Of a DNA stretch of 64,000 nt, positions 37,071 through 47,284 are shown in pieces (the first letter of the stretch is position 1; each line of letters opens with the position of its first letter). Made by a program: the position numbers and the translations under genes. Source of the DNA: Neglectibacter sp. X58 (GTDB taxonomy: Bacteria > Bacillota > Clostridia > Oscillospirales > Acutalibacteraceae); the NCBI RefSeq assembly GCF_009936035.1, contig NZ_QWEO01000002.1, positions 153,840-217,839 of the forward strand, read 5' to 3'. The notes beneath the pieces are model-generated. The model was not told the origin of the DNA and did no database searches. It was given only the letters and a program-made list of their open reading frames with translations.

Positions 37071-37946
37071 TTACATCACCCGTACAGTGAACCGCCGCTC
37101 TGTTTTCTCCCCGGGGGAAAGGGTAATCATGCCCTTTTTCCCTGTAAACTCGTCCCCCTCTGTGGTGAGGGTGGCGCAGCCCGTCCAAGGCTCCAAGCAT
37201 ACGTAAGGCCCGTCGTTCTGGGCAGACCACACCCCCAGCATGGGGAACCCGGCAAAGTCCATCTCAATGCCCTTCCCTGTTTTCTTGTTCACAATTGCCG
37301 CCTTATGGGAGTTAAGGCCGGAAAACACCAAAGCATCCCGGTAAAACAGGTTGTGCCGCAGGGGGATCTCCCTGCCCTCCAGGGCAAAGCCCGGGGTTTC
37401 ATAGTCCAGCAGCCCGGTGTCCATCCGGACAGTGGGGCACTGCTGGCTTTCCTCCTGCTCAAACCGGAGGACGTAGTCCTCAAATTCCGCCCCGTCCTCC
37501 AAAGGAAGGTTAAAGCCCGGGTGCCCGCCAATGGCAAAGGGCAGCGGCTCCTTCCCGGTGTTCTCCACAGTAAAGGCAGTGGCATAGCCCTCCTCTGTCA
37601 AAGCATATTCCACCGTCAGCGCGAAGCTGAAGGGATATGCTTTTTTTGTGTCCCCGTCATCCTGAAGCCGGAGGAAGATGTCCCCCTCCCCCCGTCTCAC
37701 CAAATCAAATTCCTTGTGCTTGGCAAAGCCGTGTCGGGTCATTTCAAACCAGGCGTCCTTGATTTTCACCCGGTTATCCCGCAAGGCCCCCACAATAGGG
37801 AACAGCACAGGGGCATGCTCCCGCCAGTAGGCCGGATCCCCTGTCCACAAAAGCTCCCGGCCCTGCGCGTCCTCCAGGGAGATAATCTGCGCCCCCAGGG
37901 TGTCCACCTTTGCTGTAAACTTGTCATTCTTAATGGTAAATATCAT
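37071..37946 (-). CDS. Aldose 1-epimerase family protein, LacX-like
   Basis: 291 aa with the beta-sandwich GalM fold. N-terminal TLGAQIISLEDAQGRELLW and PVLFPIVGALRDN are the LacX signature; HGFAKHKEFD supplies one catalytic His, IGGHPGFNLPL the second, and CLEPWTG a Glu that would act as base. It probably interconverts sugar anomers in the cytoplasm; the exact sugar is unknown. The gene converges with the kinase (2 bp apart) and has a hairpin leader upstream. Confidence 0.9.
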   Translation of the reverse strand: MIFTIKNDKFTAKVDTLGAQIISLEDAQGRELLWTGDPAYWREHAPVLFPIVGALRDNRVKIKDAWFEMTRHGFAKHKEFDLVRRGEGDIFLRLQDDGDTKKAYPFSFALTVEYALTEEGYATAFTVENTGKEPLPFAIGGHPGFNLPLEDGAEFEDYVLRFEQEESQQCPTVRMDTGLLDYETPGFALEGREIPLRHNLFYRDALVFSGLNSHKAAIVNKKTGKGIEMDFAGFPMLGVWSAQNDGPYVCLEPWTGCATLTTEGDEFTGKKGMITLSPGEKTERRFTVRVM

Positions 37947-37992
37947 AAAAAGCCGCCATGCGGTACAGGATTCCCCGCACCGTTCCTTTCTC
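37947..37992 (-). promoter_or_regulatory. Hairpin leader of the epimerase gene (leader family copy 4)
   Basis: Reverse strand GAGAAAGGAA, a hairpin CGGTGCGGG-GAAT-CCTGTACCG (37982-37961; nine pairs allowing G-U), CATGG, CGGCTTTTT, ATG 37946. Confidence 0.78.
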
Positions 37993-38010
37993 TATATTTT
38001 TCAAACAGGC

Positions 38011-38178
38011 TCTTAGAACCTGTATTCATAATCGAAATTGCCGGATGAGCGGGAATTTTTGAAGCCAATCAAGGCAAATGTTCGCAGCAAGGCTGTCGCC
38101 TTGCAAGAAAATTTAACATAGAGTGGCTTCAAAAAGGCCGCTTAGACGGTGGTTATAGGTTGTGAATACAGGCTCTTA
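38011..38178. mobile_element. MITE-like element 2
   Basis: About 165 bp bounded by TTAGAACCTGTATTCATAA on the left and TTGTGAATACAGGCTCTTAA on the right (inverted repeats), with no coding capacity. Inner arms GAAGCC and GGCTTC also pair. The right edge coincides with the stop codon of the KDPG aldolase gene. Confidence 0.7.
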
Positions 38179-38829
38179 AACCGCCTTTCCCTTCCTGGCC
38201 CCCTCCACAATCTCCCGGGAGCGCCTGCAAAGCTGGGTAATTTCCTCCCACCTGCCGTTTTCAATCAGCTCCGCCGTCACCATGTAAGAGCCGCCGCAGG
38301 CGCAGATGCAGGGGCAGGCGCTGTAGGCCTCCAGATTCCCCAGGGAAATGCCCCCGGTGGGCATCACCTTAAACTGGGGGAAGGGGGCGCTCATGGCCTT
38401 AATTTTCGCCAGGCCCCCAGACTGCTCCGCCGGGAAAAACTTAATCACCTCCAGGCCGAATTTCAAAGCGGCATGGTAGTCCGTGGGGGTGGTGCAGCCG
38501 GGATAGATGGGCACGCCCTTTTCCTTTGCATAGGCCACCAGCTCCGGGTCAAAGCCAGGGGTGACGATAAACTGCCCCCCAGCCGCCAGGGCCTTGTCAA
38601 TATGCCCTGTTGTGGTCACTGTGCCAGCCCCCACCAGCATGTCCGGGCAGGCCTCCTTCATCAGGCGGATGGCTCTTTCAGCCCCGGCCGCCCGGAAGGT
38701 CACCTCCGCCACAGCCACGCCTCCCGCGCACAATGCCTTTGCCAGGGGGACCGCGTCTCGCTCCGGGTTTGTAAGCTTAATCACCGGCACAATGCCGATA
38801 GCGGCAATCTGTTCATTTATTCTATGCAT
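38176..38829 (-). CDS. eda: 2-keto-3-deoxy-6-phosphogluconate aldolase family protein
   Basis: 217 aa from ATG 38829, preceded by AAAGGAGGGG. The (beta/alpha)8 class I aldolase blocks are VPVIKLTNPE, EVTFRAAGAERAI, VGAGTVTT, FIVTPGFDPELV, IYPGCTTPTDYHAALKFG and IKFFPAEQSGG with the Schiff-base Lys. The C-terminal MPTGGISLGN is normal, but the next strand reads SACPCICACGGSYMV, unusually Cys-rich. The enzyme splits KDPG or KDG to pyruvate and an aldehyde. It follows the IlvD/EDD dehydratase by 19 nt, so the two form an Entner-Doudoroff type module. Stop codon lies at the edge of a MITE. Confidence 0.92.
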   Translation of the reverse strand: MHRINEQIAAIGIVPVIKLTNPERDAVPLAKALCAGGVAVAEVTFRAAGAERAIRLMKEACPDMLVGAGTVTTTGHIDKALAAGGQFIVTPGFDPELVAYAKEKGVPIYPGCTTPTDYHAALKFGLEVIKFFPAEQSGGLAKIKAMSAPFPQFKVMPTGGISLGNLEAYSACPCICACGGSYMVTAELIENGRWEEITQLCRRSREIVEGARKGKAV

Positions 38830-38848
38830 AGCTTTCCCCTCCTTTTCG

Positions 38849-40597
38849 TTACTCCCCAAATGAAAGGTACGCGCCCTTCATGGGAGATTCTGCCAGCTCT
38901 GAGAACAGGCGCAGCACCCCGGACTGGTATTTCGCAGGCTTCGGCGCCCAGTGCTTTTTGCGCTCTGCCAATATTTCCTCCATCTCCTCCGGGGTTTTGC
39001 GCTCCCCCTTCACCCCCACAATGGCGAGGATGCGCTTCTCCACGTCCAGCTCAATCAAGTCCCCTTCCTCCACCAGGGCAATAGGCCCGCCGGCCTGGGC
39101 TTCAGGGCTGCAGTGGCCGATAACAGGCCCGGTAGAGGCCCCGGAGAACCGCCCGTCCGTAATCAGGGCAATGCTGCGGCCCAGTTCCTTGTCAGAGGAA
39201 ATGGCCTCGGAGGTGTAGAACATCTCCGGCATACCGGAGCCTTTCGGCCCCTCATAGCGGATAAACACCGCGTCCCCGGGCTTCACCCGGCGGTGCAGCA
39301 CCGCGTCAATGCATTCTTCCTCGCTGTCAAAGGGGCGGGCGTTTAAAACGGCGGAGAACATCTCCTTGGGGCAGGCGGTATGCTTGATAACCGCGCCCTC
39401 CGGGGCCAGGTTCCCCTTTAAAATGGCAATAGAGCCGTCACAGCCCAGGGCTTTGCCGTAGGGCCGGATAACATCTTCCTTCTGTATGCTGATGCCGTAT
39501 TTCCGGTTGGCCTCCTCCAGCCATTTCTGGCAGCGCTCATAAAAGCCGTCCCGCTTCAGATCCTCCAGGTTCTCCCCCAGGGTTTTCCCTGTAACCGTCA
39601 TGGCGTCCAGGTGCAGATGGCCCTTAATCTCCTCCATAATGGCGGGCACGCCGCCGGCATAGTAGAAGAACTCGGCGGGCCAGCGCCCGGCGGGCCGCAC
39701 GTCCAGCAGGTATCTCGCCCCCCGGTGAAGCCTGTCAAAGGTATCCCCTGTAATGGTGAGGCCATATTCATGGGCTATAGCCGGCAGGTGCAGCAGGCAG
39801 TTGGTAGAGCCGGAAATGGCGGCATGGACCAAAATGGCGTTTTCAAAGCTGTCCATGGTCACAATGTCCCGGGGCCGCATGTTTTCCGAGCAGGCCAGCT
39901 TCACAGCCAAGGCCCCTGCCCGCCGGGCATATTCCAGCAGGTCGGGGCTTGTGGCAGGCAGCAGGGCGCTGCCCGGCAGGGACAGCCCCAGGGCCTCCGC
40001 CATAATCTGCATGGTAGAGGCTGTGCCGATAAAGGAGCAGGCCCCGCAGCTTGGGCAGGCGTTCTCCTTGGCCCAGTTAAACTTCGCCTCGTCAATTTCC
40101 CCCCGCTGGTACATAGCGCTGTACATGCCAAGCTGCTCCAGGGTCAGAAGCTCCGGACCTGCCGCCATGGCGCCTCCCGCCACCACCACAGAGGGGATGT
40201 TCACCCGGGCCATGCCCATCAGGTTCCCGGGCATTCCCTTGTCGCAGCTTGCCAGGTACACCCCGGCGTCAAAGGGGGTGGCGTTTGCCTGTATCTCAAT
40301 CATGTTGGCAATCATCTCGCGGCTGCAAAGGGAGAAGTTTATGCCGTCAGTGCCCTGGCTTTCCCCGTCGCAGATGTCCGTGCAGAAGTACCGGGCACCA
40401 TAGCCCCCCGCGGCGGCGACACCCTCCCGCACAGCCTCCACCAGCTTGTCCAGGTGGCCAGAGCCTGGGTGGCTGTCCCCAAAGGTGCTCTCCACAAAAA
40501 TCTGGGGCTTGGGGAGATCCTCCGGCTTCCAGCCGGTGCCCAGCCGGAGGGGATCCAGCTCCGGGGCAAGGGTGCGCATTTTCTGGCTTATCAGCAT
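38849..40597 (-). CDS. IlvD/EDD family dehydratase, probably acting on a sugar acid
   Basis: 582 aa. Iron-sulfur and metal motifs: ASCDKGMPGN, CPSCGACSFIGTASTMQ and SGSTNCLLHLPA, with ICDGESQGTDGINFSL near the start and DGRFSGASTGPVIGH near the end. Dihydroxy-acid dehydratase (IlvD), phosphogluconate dehydratase (Edd) and sugar-acid dehydratases share this fold. Pairing with a KDPG/KDG aldolase and absence of other ilv genes argue for a sugar acid such as gluconate, xylonate or galactonate rather than branched-chain amino acid synthesis. GGAAAGGACG precedes the ATG. Substrate cannot be decided from sequence alone. Confidence 0.9.
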   Translation of the reverse strand: MLISQKMRTLAPELDPLRLGTGWKPEDLPKPQIFVESTFGDSHPGSGHLDKLVEAVREGVAAAGGYGARYFCTDICDGESQGTDGINFSLCSREMIANMIEIQANATPFDAGVYLASCDKGMPGNLMGMARVNIPSVVVAGGAMAAGPELLTLEQLGMYSAMYQRGEIDEAKFNWAKENACPSCGACSFIGTASTMQIMAEALGLSLPGSALLPATSPDLLEYARRAGALAVKLACSENMRPRDIVTMDSFENAILVHAAISGSTNCLLHLPAIAHEYGLTITGDTFDRLHRGARYLLDVRPAGRWPAEFFYYAGGVPAIMEEIKGHLHLDAMTVTGKTLGENLEDLKRDGFYERCQKWLEEANRKYGISIQKEDVIRPYGKALGCDGSIAILKGNLAPEGAVIKHTACPKEMFSAVLNARPFDSEEECIDAVLHRRVKPGDAVFIRYEGPKGSGMPEMFYTSEAISSDKELGRSIALITDGRFSGASTGPVIGHCSPEAQAGGPIALVEEGDLIELDVEKRILAIVGVKGERKTPEEMEEILAERKKHWAPKPAKYQSGVLRLFSELAESPMKGAYLSFGE

Positions 40598-40785
40598 GGC
40601 AATCGTCCTTTCCAGGTATGGTTTCTAAATAGAAAATTTCCTCTTATCAGGATACCATGGCATTTCCCACAATACAATTGTTTATTCTGCCAGTTTATTC
40701 CCGCTCCGCTTTGTGCAACCAGCCAAATGTTTGCTGGGAAATACAGGGAGGATTGTAAAAAATCTTGGAAGAATGCGTTCAGGTA

Positions 40786-40814
40786 TTGAAATGTATACTA
40801 AAAAGGTGTATATT
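40786..40814 (+). promoter_or_regulatory. Promoter of the nifS-iscU operon
   Basis: TTGAAA (40786-40791), 17-bp spacer, TATATT (40809-40814). The transcript leader then has a GGCGGG/CCCGCC hairpin (about 40823-40859) before the ribosome site. Confidence 0.7.
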
Positions 40815-40884
40815 AAACCCAGGCGGGCACACTATCCTTGCTTCATCGGGTTCCCGCCCACTTTTCAGGAAAGGATGATTTTTC

Positions 40885-42087
40885 ATGGGCAGAAAGGTAT
40901 ACGCGGACAACGCCGCTACCACTGCTGTTTCCCCGCAGGTTCTGGAGGCGATGCTTCCGTTTTATAAAGAAGTTTACGGCAACCCCTCCAGCCTGTACGG
41001 GCTGGGGCAGGAGGCCAAGGCAAAGCTGGAACAGGCCCGGGAGACAGTAGCCAAATGCCTGGGCGCAAAGCCCAACGAGATTTTCTTCACAAGCTGCGGC
41101 ACAGAAAGCGACAACTGGGCCATCAAAGGCTGCGCAAAGGCCCAGCTTAAAAAACATGGCAAAAACCACATCATCACCTCCGCCTTTGAGCACCACGCGG
41201 TGCTGCACACCTGCCAGGCTTTGGAAAAGGAGGGCTTTGCCGTCACCTACCTGCCTGTGCACAAGGACGGCCTGGTGCGCCCGGAGGAGGTGGAGGCCGC
41301 CATAACGGACAAAACGGCCCTTGTTACCATTATGTACGCCAATAACGAAATCGGCACCATCCAGCCCATCCCGGAAATCGGGGAGATCTGCCAGAAGCAT
41401 GGGGTGCCCTTCCACACAGACGCGGTGCAGGCTGTGGGCAACGTCCACATCGACGTAAAGGCCCAGCACATTGACATGCTGTCCTTAAGCGGGCACAAGC
41501 TCCATGGGCCTAAGGGCGTGGGGGCGCTGTATGTCCGGCTGGGCACGCAGCTTCAGAACCTGCTGGACGGCGGCGCCCAGGAGCGTGGCAAGCGGGGCGG
41601 CACAGAAAACGTGGCAGAAATCGCGGGCCTTGCCGCCGCTATGGAGGAGGCCTGCTCCACCATAGACCAGCGCATTGCCCGGCTTACCCCCATGCGGGAC
41701 AAGCTCATCGACGGGCTTTTGAAAATAGAGCGCAGCCGCTTAAACGGCCACCGGGAGCACCGGCTCCCCGGCAACGTCCACTTCTGCTTCCAGGGGGTGG
41801 AGGGGGAATCCCTGCTGCTGATGCTGGACATGCAGGGGGTGTCCGCCTCCTCCGGCTCTGCCTGCACCAGCGGATCCTTAGACCCCAGCCATGTGCTTTT
41901 AGCCATCGGCCTGCCTCACGGGGTGGCCCACGGATCCCTGCGGCTAAGCTTTGGGGACTACAACACCATGGAGGATGTTGACTATCTCCTGGAGGTCATC
42001 CCCCCCATCATCCAGCGCCTGCGGGCCATGTCCCCCTTGTGGGACTCCATCCAGAAGGGGCAGGTCAGCTATGACGAATATATGTAG
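40885..42087 (+). CDS. nifS: Cysteine desulfurase
   Basis: 400 aa, class V aminotransferase fold. [12 protein letters not shown] at the N-terminus, [22 protein letters not shown] (PLP-binding), [16 protein letters not shown] with the PLP Lys, and the catalytic loop [17 protein letters not shown] with the active Cys. It extracts sulfur from cysteine for iron-sulfur clusters and thiolation. iscU lies two genes downstream, so this is the cluster-assembly operon, with no IscR-type regulator next to it. GGAAAGGATG precedes the ATG. Confidence 0.96.
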   Translation: MGRKVYADNAATTAVSPQVLEAMLPFYKEVYGNPSSLYGLGQEAKAKLEQARETVAKCLGAKPNEIFFTSCGTESDNWAIKGCAKAQLKKHGKNHIITSAFEHHAVLHTCQALEKEGFAVTYLPVHKDGLVRPEEVEAAITDKTALVTIMYANNEIGTIQPIPEIGEICQKHGVPFHTDAVQAVGNVHIDVKAQHIDMLSLSGHKLHGPKGVGALYVRLGTQLQNLLDGGAQERGKRGGTENVAEIAGLAAAMEEACSTIDQRIARLTPMRDKLIDGLLKIERSRLNGHREHRLPGNVHFCFQGVEGESLLLMLDMQGVSASSGSACTSGSLDPSHVLLAIGLPHGVAHGSLRLSFGDYNTMEDVDYLLEVIPPIIQRLRAMSPLWDSIQKGQVSYDEYM

Positions 42088-42095
42088 GTGATACG

Positions 42096-42419
42096 ATGAA
42101 ACGCATGAACCCAAGACGCGCACGTGCGCTTCTGCGGGGGCTGGCCTTCCTGGCCACACTGGCCTCCTCCGGCATCGGCATCATGTTCATAACTATGGCA
42201 GGGGGAATGCCCCCCTTGCTCCGGATCCTCTTCCTGATACCCATCCTCAGCGCCCCGGTGCTGGTGGGGCTGCTGGTGTGGCAGGCAGTGCGGCCTGGGA
42301 ACAAAACCCAGGCAAACCGCGTGGCCCTGCGGGAAGCCGCCCCAGCTCCCCGGGACGGGCTGGTGGAAGAGGACAGAACCATCGTGATGATAAAGCAGAA
42401 GCGCTTCCGGAGATATTAA
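42096..42419 (+). CDS. Small membrane protein between nifS and iscU
   Basis: 107 aa, not recognised. Two hydrophobic helices (about residues 13-35 and 39-63) lie between a very basic N-terminus (KRMNPRRARALLR) and a charged C-terminal tail that ends KQKRFRRY. It begins 9 nt after nifS with a weak GGTGATACG site and must be co-transcribed with it. Its position may indicate a link to cluster assembly or it may simply be a lineage-specific insertion. Confidence 0.7.
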   Translation: MKRMNPRRARALLRGLAFLATLASSGIGIMFITMAGGMPPLLRILFLIPILSAPVLVGLLVWQAVRPGNKTQANRVALREAAPAPRDGLVEEDRTIVMIKQKRFRRY

Positions 42420-42525
42420 GAAGCCGTTTCTGGTGAACCTGTTCTTCCAGGGGCGCAGGGAATTTCAAAGAGAAATAAAGCTTTCCAGAAAAATACGGAA
42501 AATCGAAAAGAAAGGATGACCTCAT

Positions 42526-42957
42526 ATGGCATACAGTGCAAAGGTAATGGAGCATTTCTCCAATCCCCGCAACGTGGGGGAAATGAAGGAATACAGCGGG
42601 GTGGGCGAGGTTGGCAACCCCAAATGCGGGGACATTATGCGCATGTATATCAAGGTGGAGGGGAACACCATCACAGACGTTTCCTTTATGACCTTCGGGT
42701 GCGGCGCGGCCATTGCCACCAGCAGCATGGCAACAGAGATGATCAAGGGCAAAACCATTGACCAGGCCTTAAAGCTTACCAACAAGGCCGTTATGGAGGC
42801 TTTAGACGGCCTGCCCCCGGTAAAGGTACACTGCTCCGTATTGGCAGAGCAGGCCATCAAGGCAGCTGTGGCAGACTATTACACCCGCCAGGGCATTGAT
42901 CCCCTGCCCATTGTGGGGGAACTGACCGAGTGTGACCACTGCGCCTGCGACGCGTAA
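42526..42957 (+). CDS. iscU: Iron-sulfur cluster scaffold protein (IscU/NifU N-terminal type)
   Basis: 143 aa. Three conserved cluster ligands are visible: NPKCGD, FGCGAAIATSS and VHCSVLAEQAI. The protein receives sulfur from NifS and iron to assemble clusters in the cytoplasm. The C-terminus has an extra ECDHCACDA tail with three cysteines, which is longer than in E. coli IscU and is common in anaerobes. GAAAGGATGACC precedes the ATG. It closes the operon before a terminator. Confidence 0.95.
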   Translation: MAYSAKVMEHFSNPRNVGEMKEYSGVGEVGNPKCGDIMRMYIKVEGNTITDVSFMTFGCGAAIATSSMATEMIKGKTIDQALKLTNKAVMEALDGLPPVKVHCSVLAEQAIKAAVADYYTRQGIDPLPIVGELTECDHCACDA

Positions 42958-42973
42958 CGCTGCCGGAACGAAT

Positions 42974-43009
42974 CATGGCCTGAACCACTTCCCGGTTCAG
43001 GCCATTTTT
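42974..43009 (+). terminator. Terminator of the nifS-iscU operon
   Basis: ATGGCCTGAAC pairs with GTTCAGGCCAT, followed by TTTT. Confidence 0.88.
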
Positions 43010-43020
43010 GCGGATGCGCT

Positions 43021-43476
43021 TCAACTCTCCCCGCCTCCTGCTTTGGGGGCGGGAGGCAAATCGCCGGAGCCGCCCATCATCCTGGTCAGCTCCTCAATGC
43101 GCTCTAAGGGGAAGGGGGGGCAGGCCAACGGCTTTAAGGCAATGGACATCAGCTTCATGGGGTTGTCGTCTGCCAGCACCCGGTTGGAGCTGAGGGCGCC
43201 GCACCGTTTGCAGCGGTGGACAATGGCCCACTCGCCGTTATGGCGCACCCATACGGCAACCGGCTCCATCACTCCCCCGCAGTCAGACGCCCTGTCCCCA
43301 GGCTCTATGTCCACATGGAGGCTGGAGAGGCAGTTGGGGCAGTGGTTGCGGTGATCGCTGCCCGCCCCGGCAGGCACCACCTCCCGCCCGCAGACCTTGC
43401 AGATGAAGGTTTCATCGCAGGCATGGGTTTTGTAAAAGCCTTTTTCATATTGGCGGCGTTTGTTTTCCCGGTTCAT
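43021..43476 (-). CDS. RNHCP-domain zinc-ribbon protein
   Basis: 151 aa. FICKVCGREVVPAG is followed by the name-giving RNHCPNCLSSLHVD block and later HRCKRCGALSSNRVLADDNP. The paired CxxC motifs indicate two or three zinc sites. The domain is widespread in Firmicutes and its function is unknown, although the ribbon form suggests nucleic-acid or protein binding. The promoter region overlaps the TTTTAGG repeat area upstream of the isomerase-like gene. Confidence 0.85.
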   Translation of the reverse strand: MNRENKRRQYEKGFYKTHACDETFICKVCGREVVPAGAGSDHRNHCPNCLSSLHVDIEPGDRASDCGGVMEPVAVWVRHNGEWAIVHRCKRCGALSSNRVLADDNPMKLMSIALKPLACPPFPLERIEELTRMMGGSGDLPPAPKAGGGES

Positions 43477-43585
43477 GTATACACGCTCCCGCTTTGTTTT
43501 GATTCAGTATAGCACAGCGCGGGAGGGATTGCAATGAAAAACAATTGCTTTTTCCTGCCGTTTGCGTTATGATGGATGAAGCAAT

Positions 43586-43700
43586 TTATTTTAGGGTCAA
43601 ACCCTTTTAAAAAAGGGGTTTGTGGGTTCTGGGGGCGAACCATGAGCCGGCCGAGCCGGCAGACGGGACAGCGTCCCCAGGATCTCAAAAGGAGGAGAAA
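43586..43700 (+). repeat. Intergenic TTTTAGG palindromic repeat, copy 3, with extended tail
   Basis: TATTTTAGGGTCAAACCC, an AACCCTTTT/AAAAGGGGTT hairpin, TGTGGGTTCTGGGG, then CCATGAGCCGGCCGAGCCGG and GGGACAGCGTCCC, ending at AAAAGGAGG, which serves as the ribosome site of the next gene. Confidence 0.7.
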
Positions 43701-43704
43701 AACC

Positions 43705-45189
<1,485 letters not shown>

Positions 45190-45209
45190 GGCCCCTCAGG
45201 AGGAAAAAT

Positions 45210-46130
45210 ATGCGTGCAAAGCCTTTGCCAAAGGGCGGGACTATCGGCGTCTGCTCCCCCAGCCACATCCCCCTTTATGAAGCCGGGCCAGGGCAGGAAA
45301 TCCCCTGGAGCCGGGAGTATAAGCACATTATCGGGGAGATGGAAAAAGAGGGCTTCCAGGTGGTGCAGGCAGATAACCTCTACAAAAACACCTGGGGATA
45401 TCTGGCCTCCGACACAGAGCGGGCCGCGGATCTGAACCAGCTTGCCGGGAACCGGGATGTGGACTACATCCTTTTCGGCGGGGGCGAGGGCAGCCCGGAG
45501 CTTCTCCCCTACCTGCACTTTGATTTGTTCCGGGAAAACCCCAAGCGCCTGTGCAGCTACAGCGACGGCACCACCCTGCTAAACGCGGTTTGGGCCATGA
45601 CGGGCCTGGAAACCTACTATGGCCAGGATCCCACCATGTTCACAGGCTGGACAGCGTATAACCGCCGCCACTTTGAGGGCCACATCCTCAGCGGCAGCAT
45701 GACAGAGCACGAGAAAAATTCCCCCTGGCTTTCCTTAAGCCCCGGCGCGGGGGAAGGAGTGCTCTGCGGCGGATACACCATGAATTTTGCCCTTTTGCTG
45801 GGGACAGACTATTTCCCTGTAGACCTTGCGCAGCCCCACATCCTCTTTCTGGAGGATCACGAGATGTTCGGGGATGAAGCCCACGTCAGCTCCATGCTGG
45901 CCTGTATCGAGCAAAGCCCCTTTATGAAAACGGTGACAGGCCTTATCTTCGGGAACTTTGCAGACCACCCCTGCCCCCATCTCTATGCCCGTTTAAAGCT
46001 TTTGGGCCAGCGCCATCACATCCCCGTTGTCTATTGCGACGACTTCGGCCATGGGGAAAACCACGCCATCCTGCCCATCGGCAGGCCCGCCCGGCTGGAC
46101 GGGGAAGCGCTGTCCCTCTGCTATTTTTAG
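45210..46130 (+). CDS. LD-carboxypeptidase, peptidase S66 family
   Basis: 306 aa. The Ser-Glu-His catalytic triad motifs are present: CSYSDGTTLLNA (nucleophilic Ser), FLEDHEMF (Glu) and GHGENHAILPIG (His). Family members remove D-alanine from tetrapeptide stems during murein recycling or inactivate microcin C-like peptides (MccF). No signal peptide is visible, so it acts in the cytoplasm. It follows the isomerase-like gene after 20 nt with GGAGGAAAA as ribosome site, so the two are probably co-transcribed, though the functional link is unclear. Confidence 0.92.
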   Translation: MRAKPLPKGGTIGVCSPSHIPLYEAGPGQEIPWSREYKHIIGEMEKEGFQVVQADNLYKNTWGYLASDTERAADLNQLAGNRDVDYILFGGGEGSPELLPYLHFDLFRENPKRLCSYSDGTTLLNAVWAMTGLETYYGQDPTMFTGWTAYNRRHFEGHILSGSMTEHEKNSPWLSLSPGAGEGVLCGGYTMNFALLLGTDYFPVDLAQPHILFLEDHEMFGDEAHVSSMLACIEQSPFMKTVTGLIFGNFADHPCPHLYARLKLLGQRHHIPVVYCDDFGHGENHAILPIGRPARLDGEALSLCYF

Positions 46131-46276
46131 AAGACCGCCCTTTTGACAGGTAGAACCATATTTAGGGCAGCACCGCCAGGTTTATGGCTGCGCATTTTTG
46201 CGCACGCTGGCAGAATGATATGCCGCTTTAGAATGCCTGGGCATTGCCCTCAGAAAAACAAAAGGAGAGAAGCAAT

Positions 46277-47113
46277 ATGAGCGAAAATCTTGAAAACTGC
46301 ACACACGACTGTTCCACCTGCGGGGAAAACTGCCCCAGCAGGGAAGGCCCCCAAAGCTTTCTGGAAAAGACCAACGATTTAAGCCACGTAAAGAAGGTCA
46401 TCGGCGTGGTCAGCGGCAAGGGCGGCGTGGGCAAGTCCCTGGTAACCTCCCTGCTTGCCACCACCCTGCGCCGCCGGGAGCTGTCCGTAGGCGTTCTGGA
46501 CGCGGACATCACCGGGCCTTCCATCCCCAAGTGCTTTGGCTTAAAGGGCAAGTGCATGGCAGACGAAAACGGCATGTACCCCATGGACACCAAAACCGGC
46601 GTAAAGGTCATGAGCATCAACCTGCTGCTGGATGAGGAAACCACTCCCGTTGTCTGGCGCGGCCCGGTGATTGCCGGGGCCATCAAGCAGTTCTGGACAG
46701 ACGTGGTGTGGGGCGACGTGGACTATATGTTTGTGGACATGCCCCCCGGCACCGGGGACGCCCCCCTCACTGTGTTCCAAAGCCTGCCCCTGGACGGCAT
46801 CATCATCGTCACCTCCCCCCAGGAACTGGTGTCCATGATCGTCTCCAAGGCTGTGGAAATGGCAAAAATGATGAATGTGCCTGTGCTGGGCCTGGTGGAG
46901 AACATGAGCTATGTCCAGTGCCCGGACTGCGGCAAGCCCTTCTCTGTGTTCGGGGAGAGCCACATTGACGAGGTAGCCGCCAAGTATGATTTAAAGGTGC
47001 TGGGCAAGCTGCCCCTGGATCCCAAGCTGGCCTCAGCCTGCGACCAGGGCGCTATCGAGCTGTTTGAGGGCGCCTGGCTGGACAGCGCGGCAGATCTGGT
47101 GGAAAGCCTGTAA
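46277..47113 (+). CDS. mrp: Mrp/NBP35-type P-loop ATPase for iron-sulfur cluster delivery
   Basis: 278 aa from ATG 46277, preceded by AAAGGAGAG. A deviant Walker A VSGKGGVGKSLVTSLLA, DADITGPSIPK, VDMPPGTGD and SPQELVSMIV are typical of Mrp. The N-terminus carries a Cys cluster (CTHDCSTCGENC) as in NBP35-type proteins and CPDCG lies near the C-terminus. It binds and transfers [4Fe-4S] clusters to target proteins. The nifS-iscU operon lies 3.3 kb upstream. The gap 46131-46276 has no recognised element apart from GCGCATTTTTGCGCA. Confidence 0.94.
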   Translation: MSENLENCTHDCSTCGENCPSREGPQSFLEKTNDLSHVKKVIGVVSGKGGVGKSLVTSLLATTLRRRELSVGVLDADITGPSIPKCFGLKGKCMADENGMYPMDTKTGVKVMSINLLLDEETTPVVWRGPVIAGAIKQFWTDVVWGDVDYMFVDMPPGTGDAPLTVFQSLPLDGIIIVTSPQELVSMIVSKAVEMAKMMNVPVLGLVENMSYVQCPDCGKPFSVFGESHIDEVAAKYDLKVLGKLPLDPKLASACDQGAIELFEGAWLDSAADLVESL

Positions 47114-47158
47114 AAAACGAAAAGCGTCCCCTCCCACAGGACCGGGGCGCCAGAAAAA

Positions 47159-47199
47159 GGAACGCCAGCCCTTAAAAAAGCTGGCGTTCCTTTTCTTTT
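47159..47199 (+). terminator. Terminator of mrp
   Basis: GGAACGCCAGC pairs with GCTGGCGTTCC, followed by TTTTCTTTT. Confidence 0.9.
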
Positions 47200-47213
47200 A
47201 CAGGCGCGAAAAC

Positions 47214-47258
47214 AGCAGTTCAAAAAAGCTGCTGCTTCTTTGAACTGCGTTCGCTATA
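47214..47258 (-). repeat. Partial TATAGTAAAC element, copy 3
   Basis: Only one end and one hairpin remain: GCAGTTCAAA with TTTGAACTGC, then GTTCGCTATA in place of GTTTACTATA. Degenerate relative of 19833-19936. Confidence 0.6.
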
Positions 47259-47284
47259 AGCAGGCAGGGAGGGCAGTCAGGCCG

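Noticed and set aside
39611..40789. 392-codon forward frame opposite the dehydratase gene
   Set aside because: Antisense shadow. The reverse-strand IlvD/EDD motifs are unambiguous.
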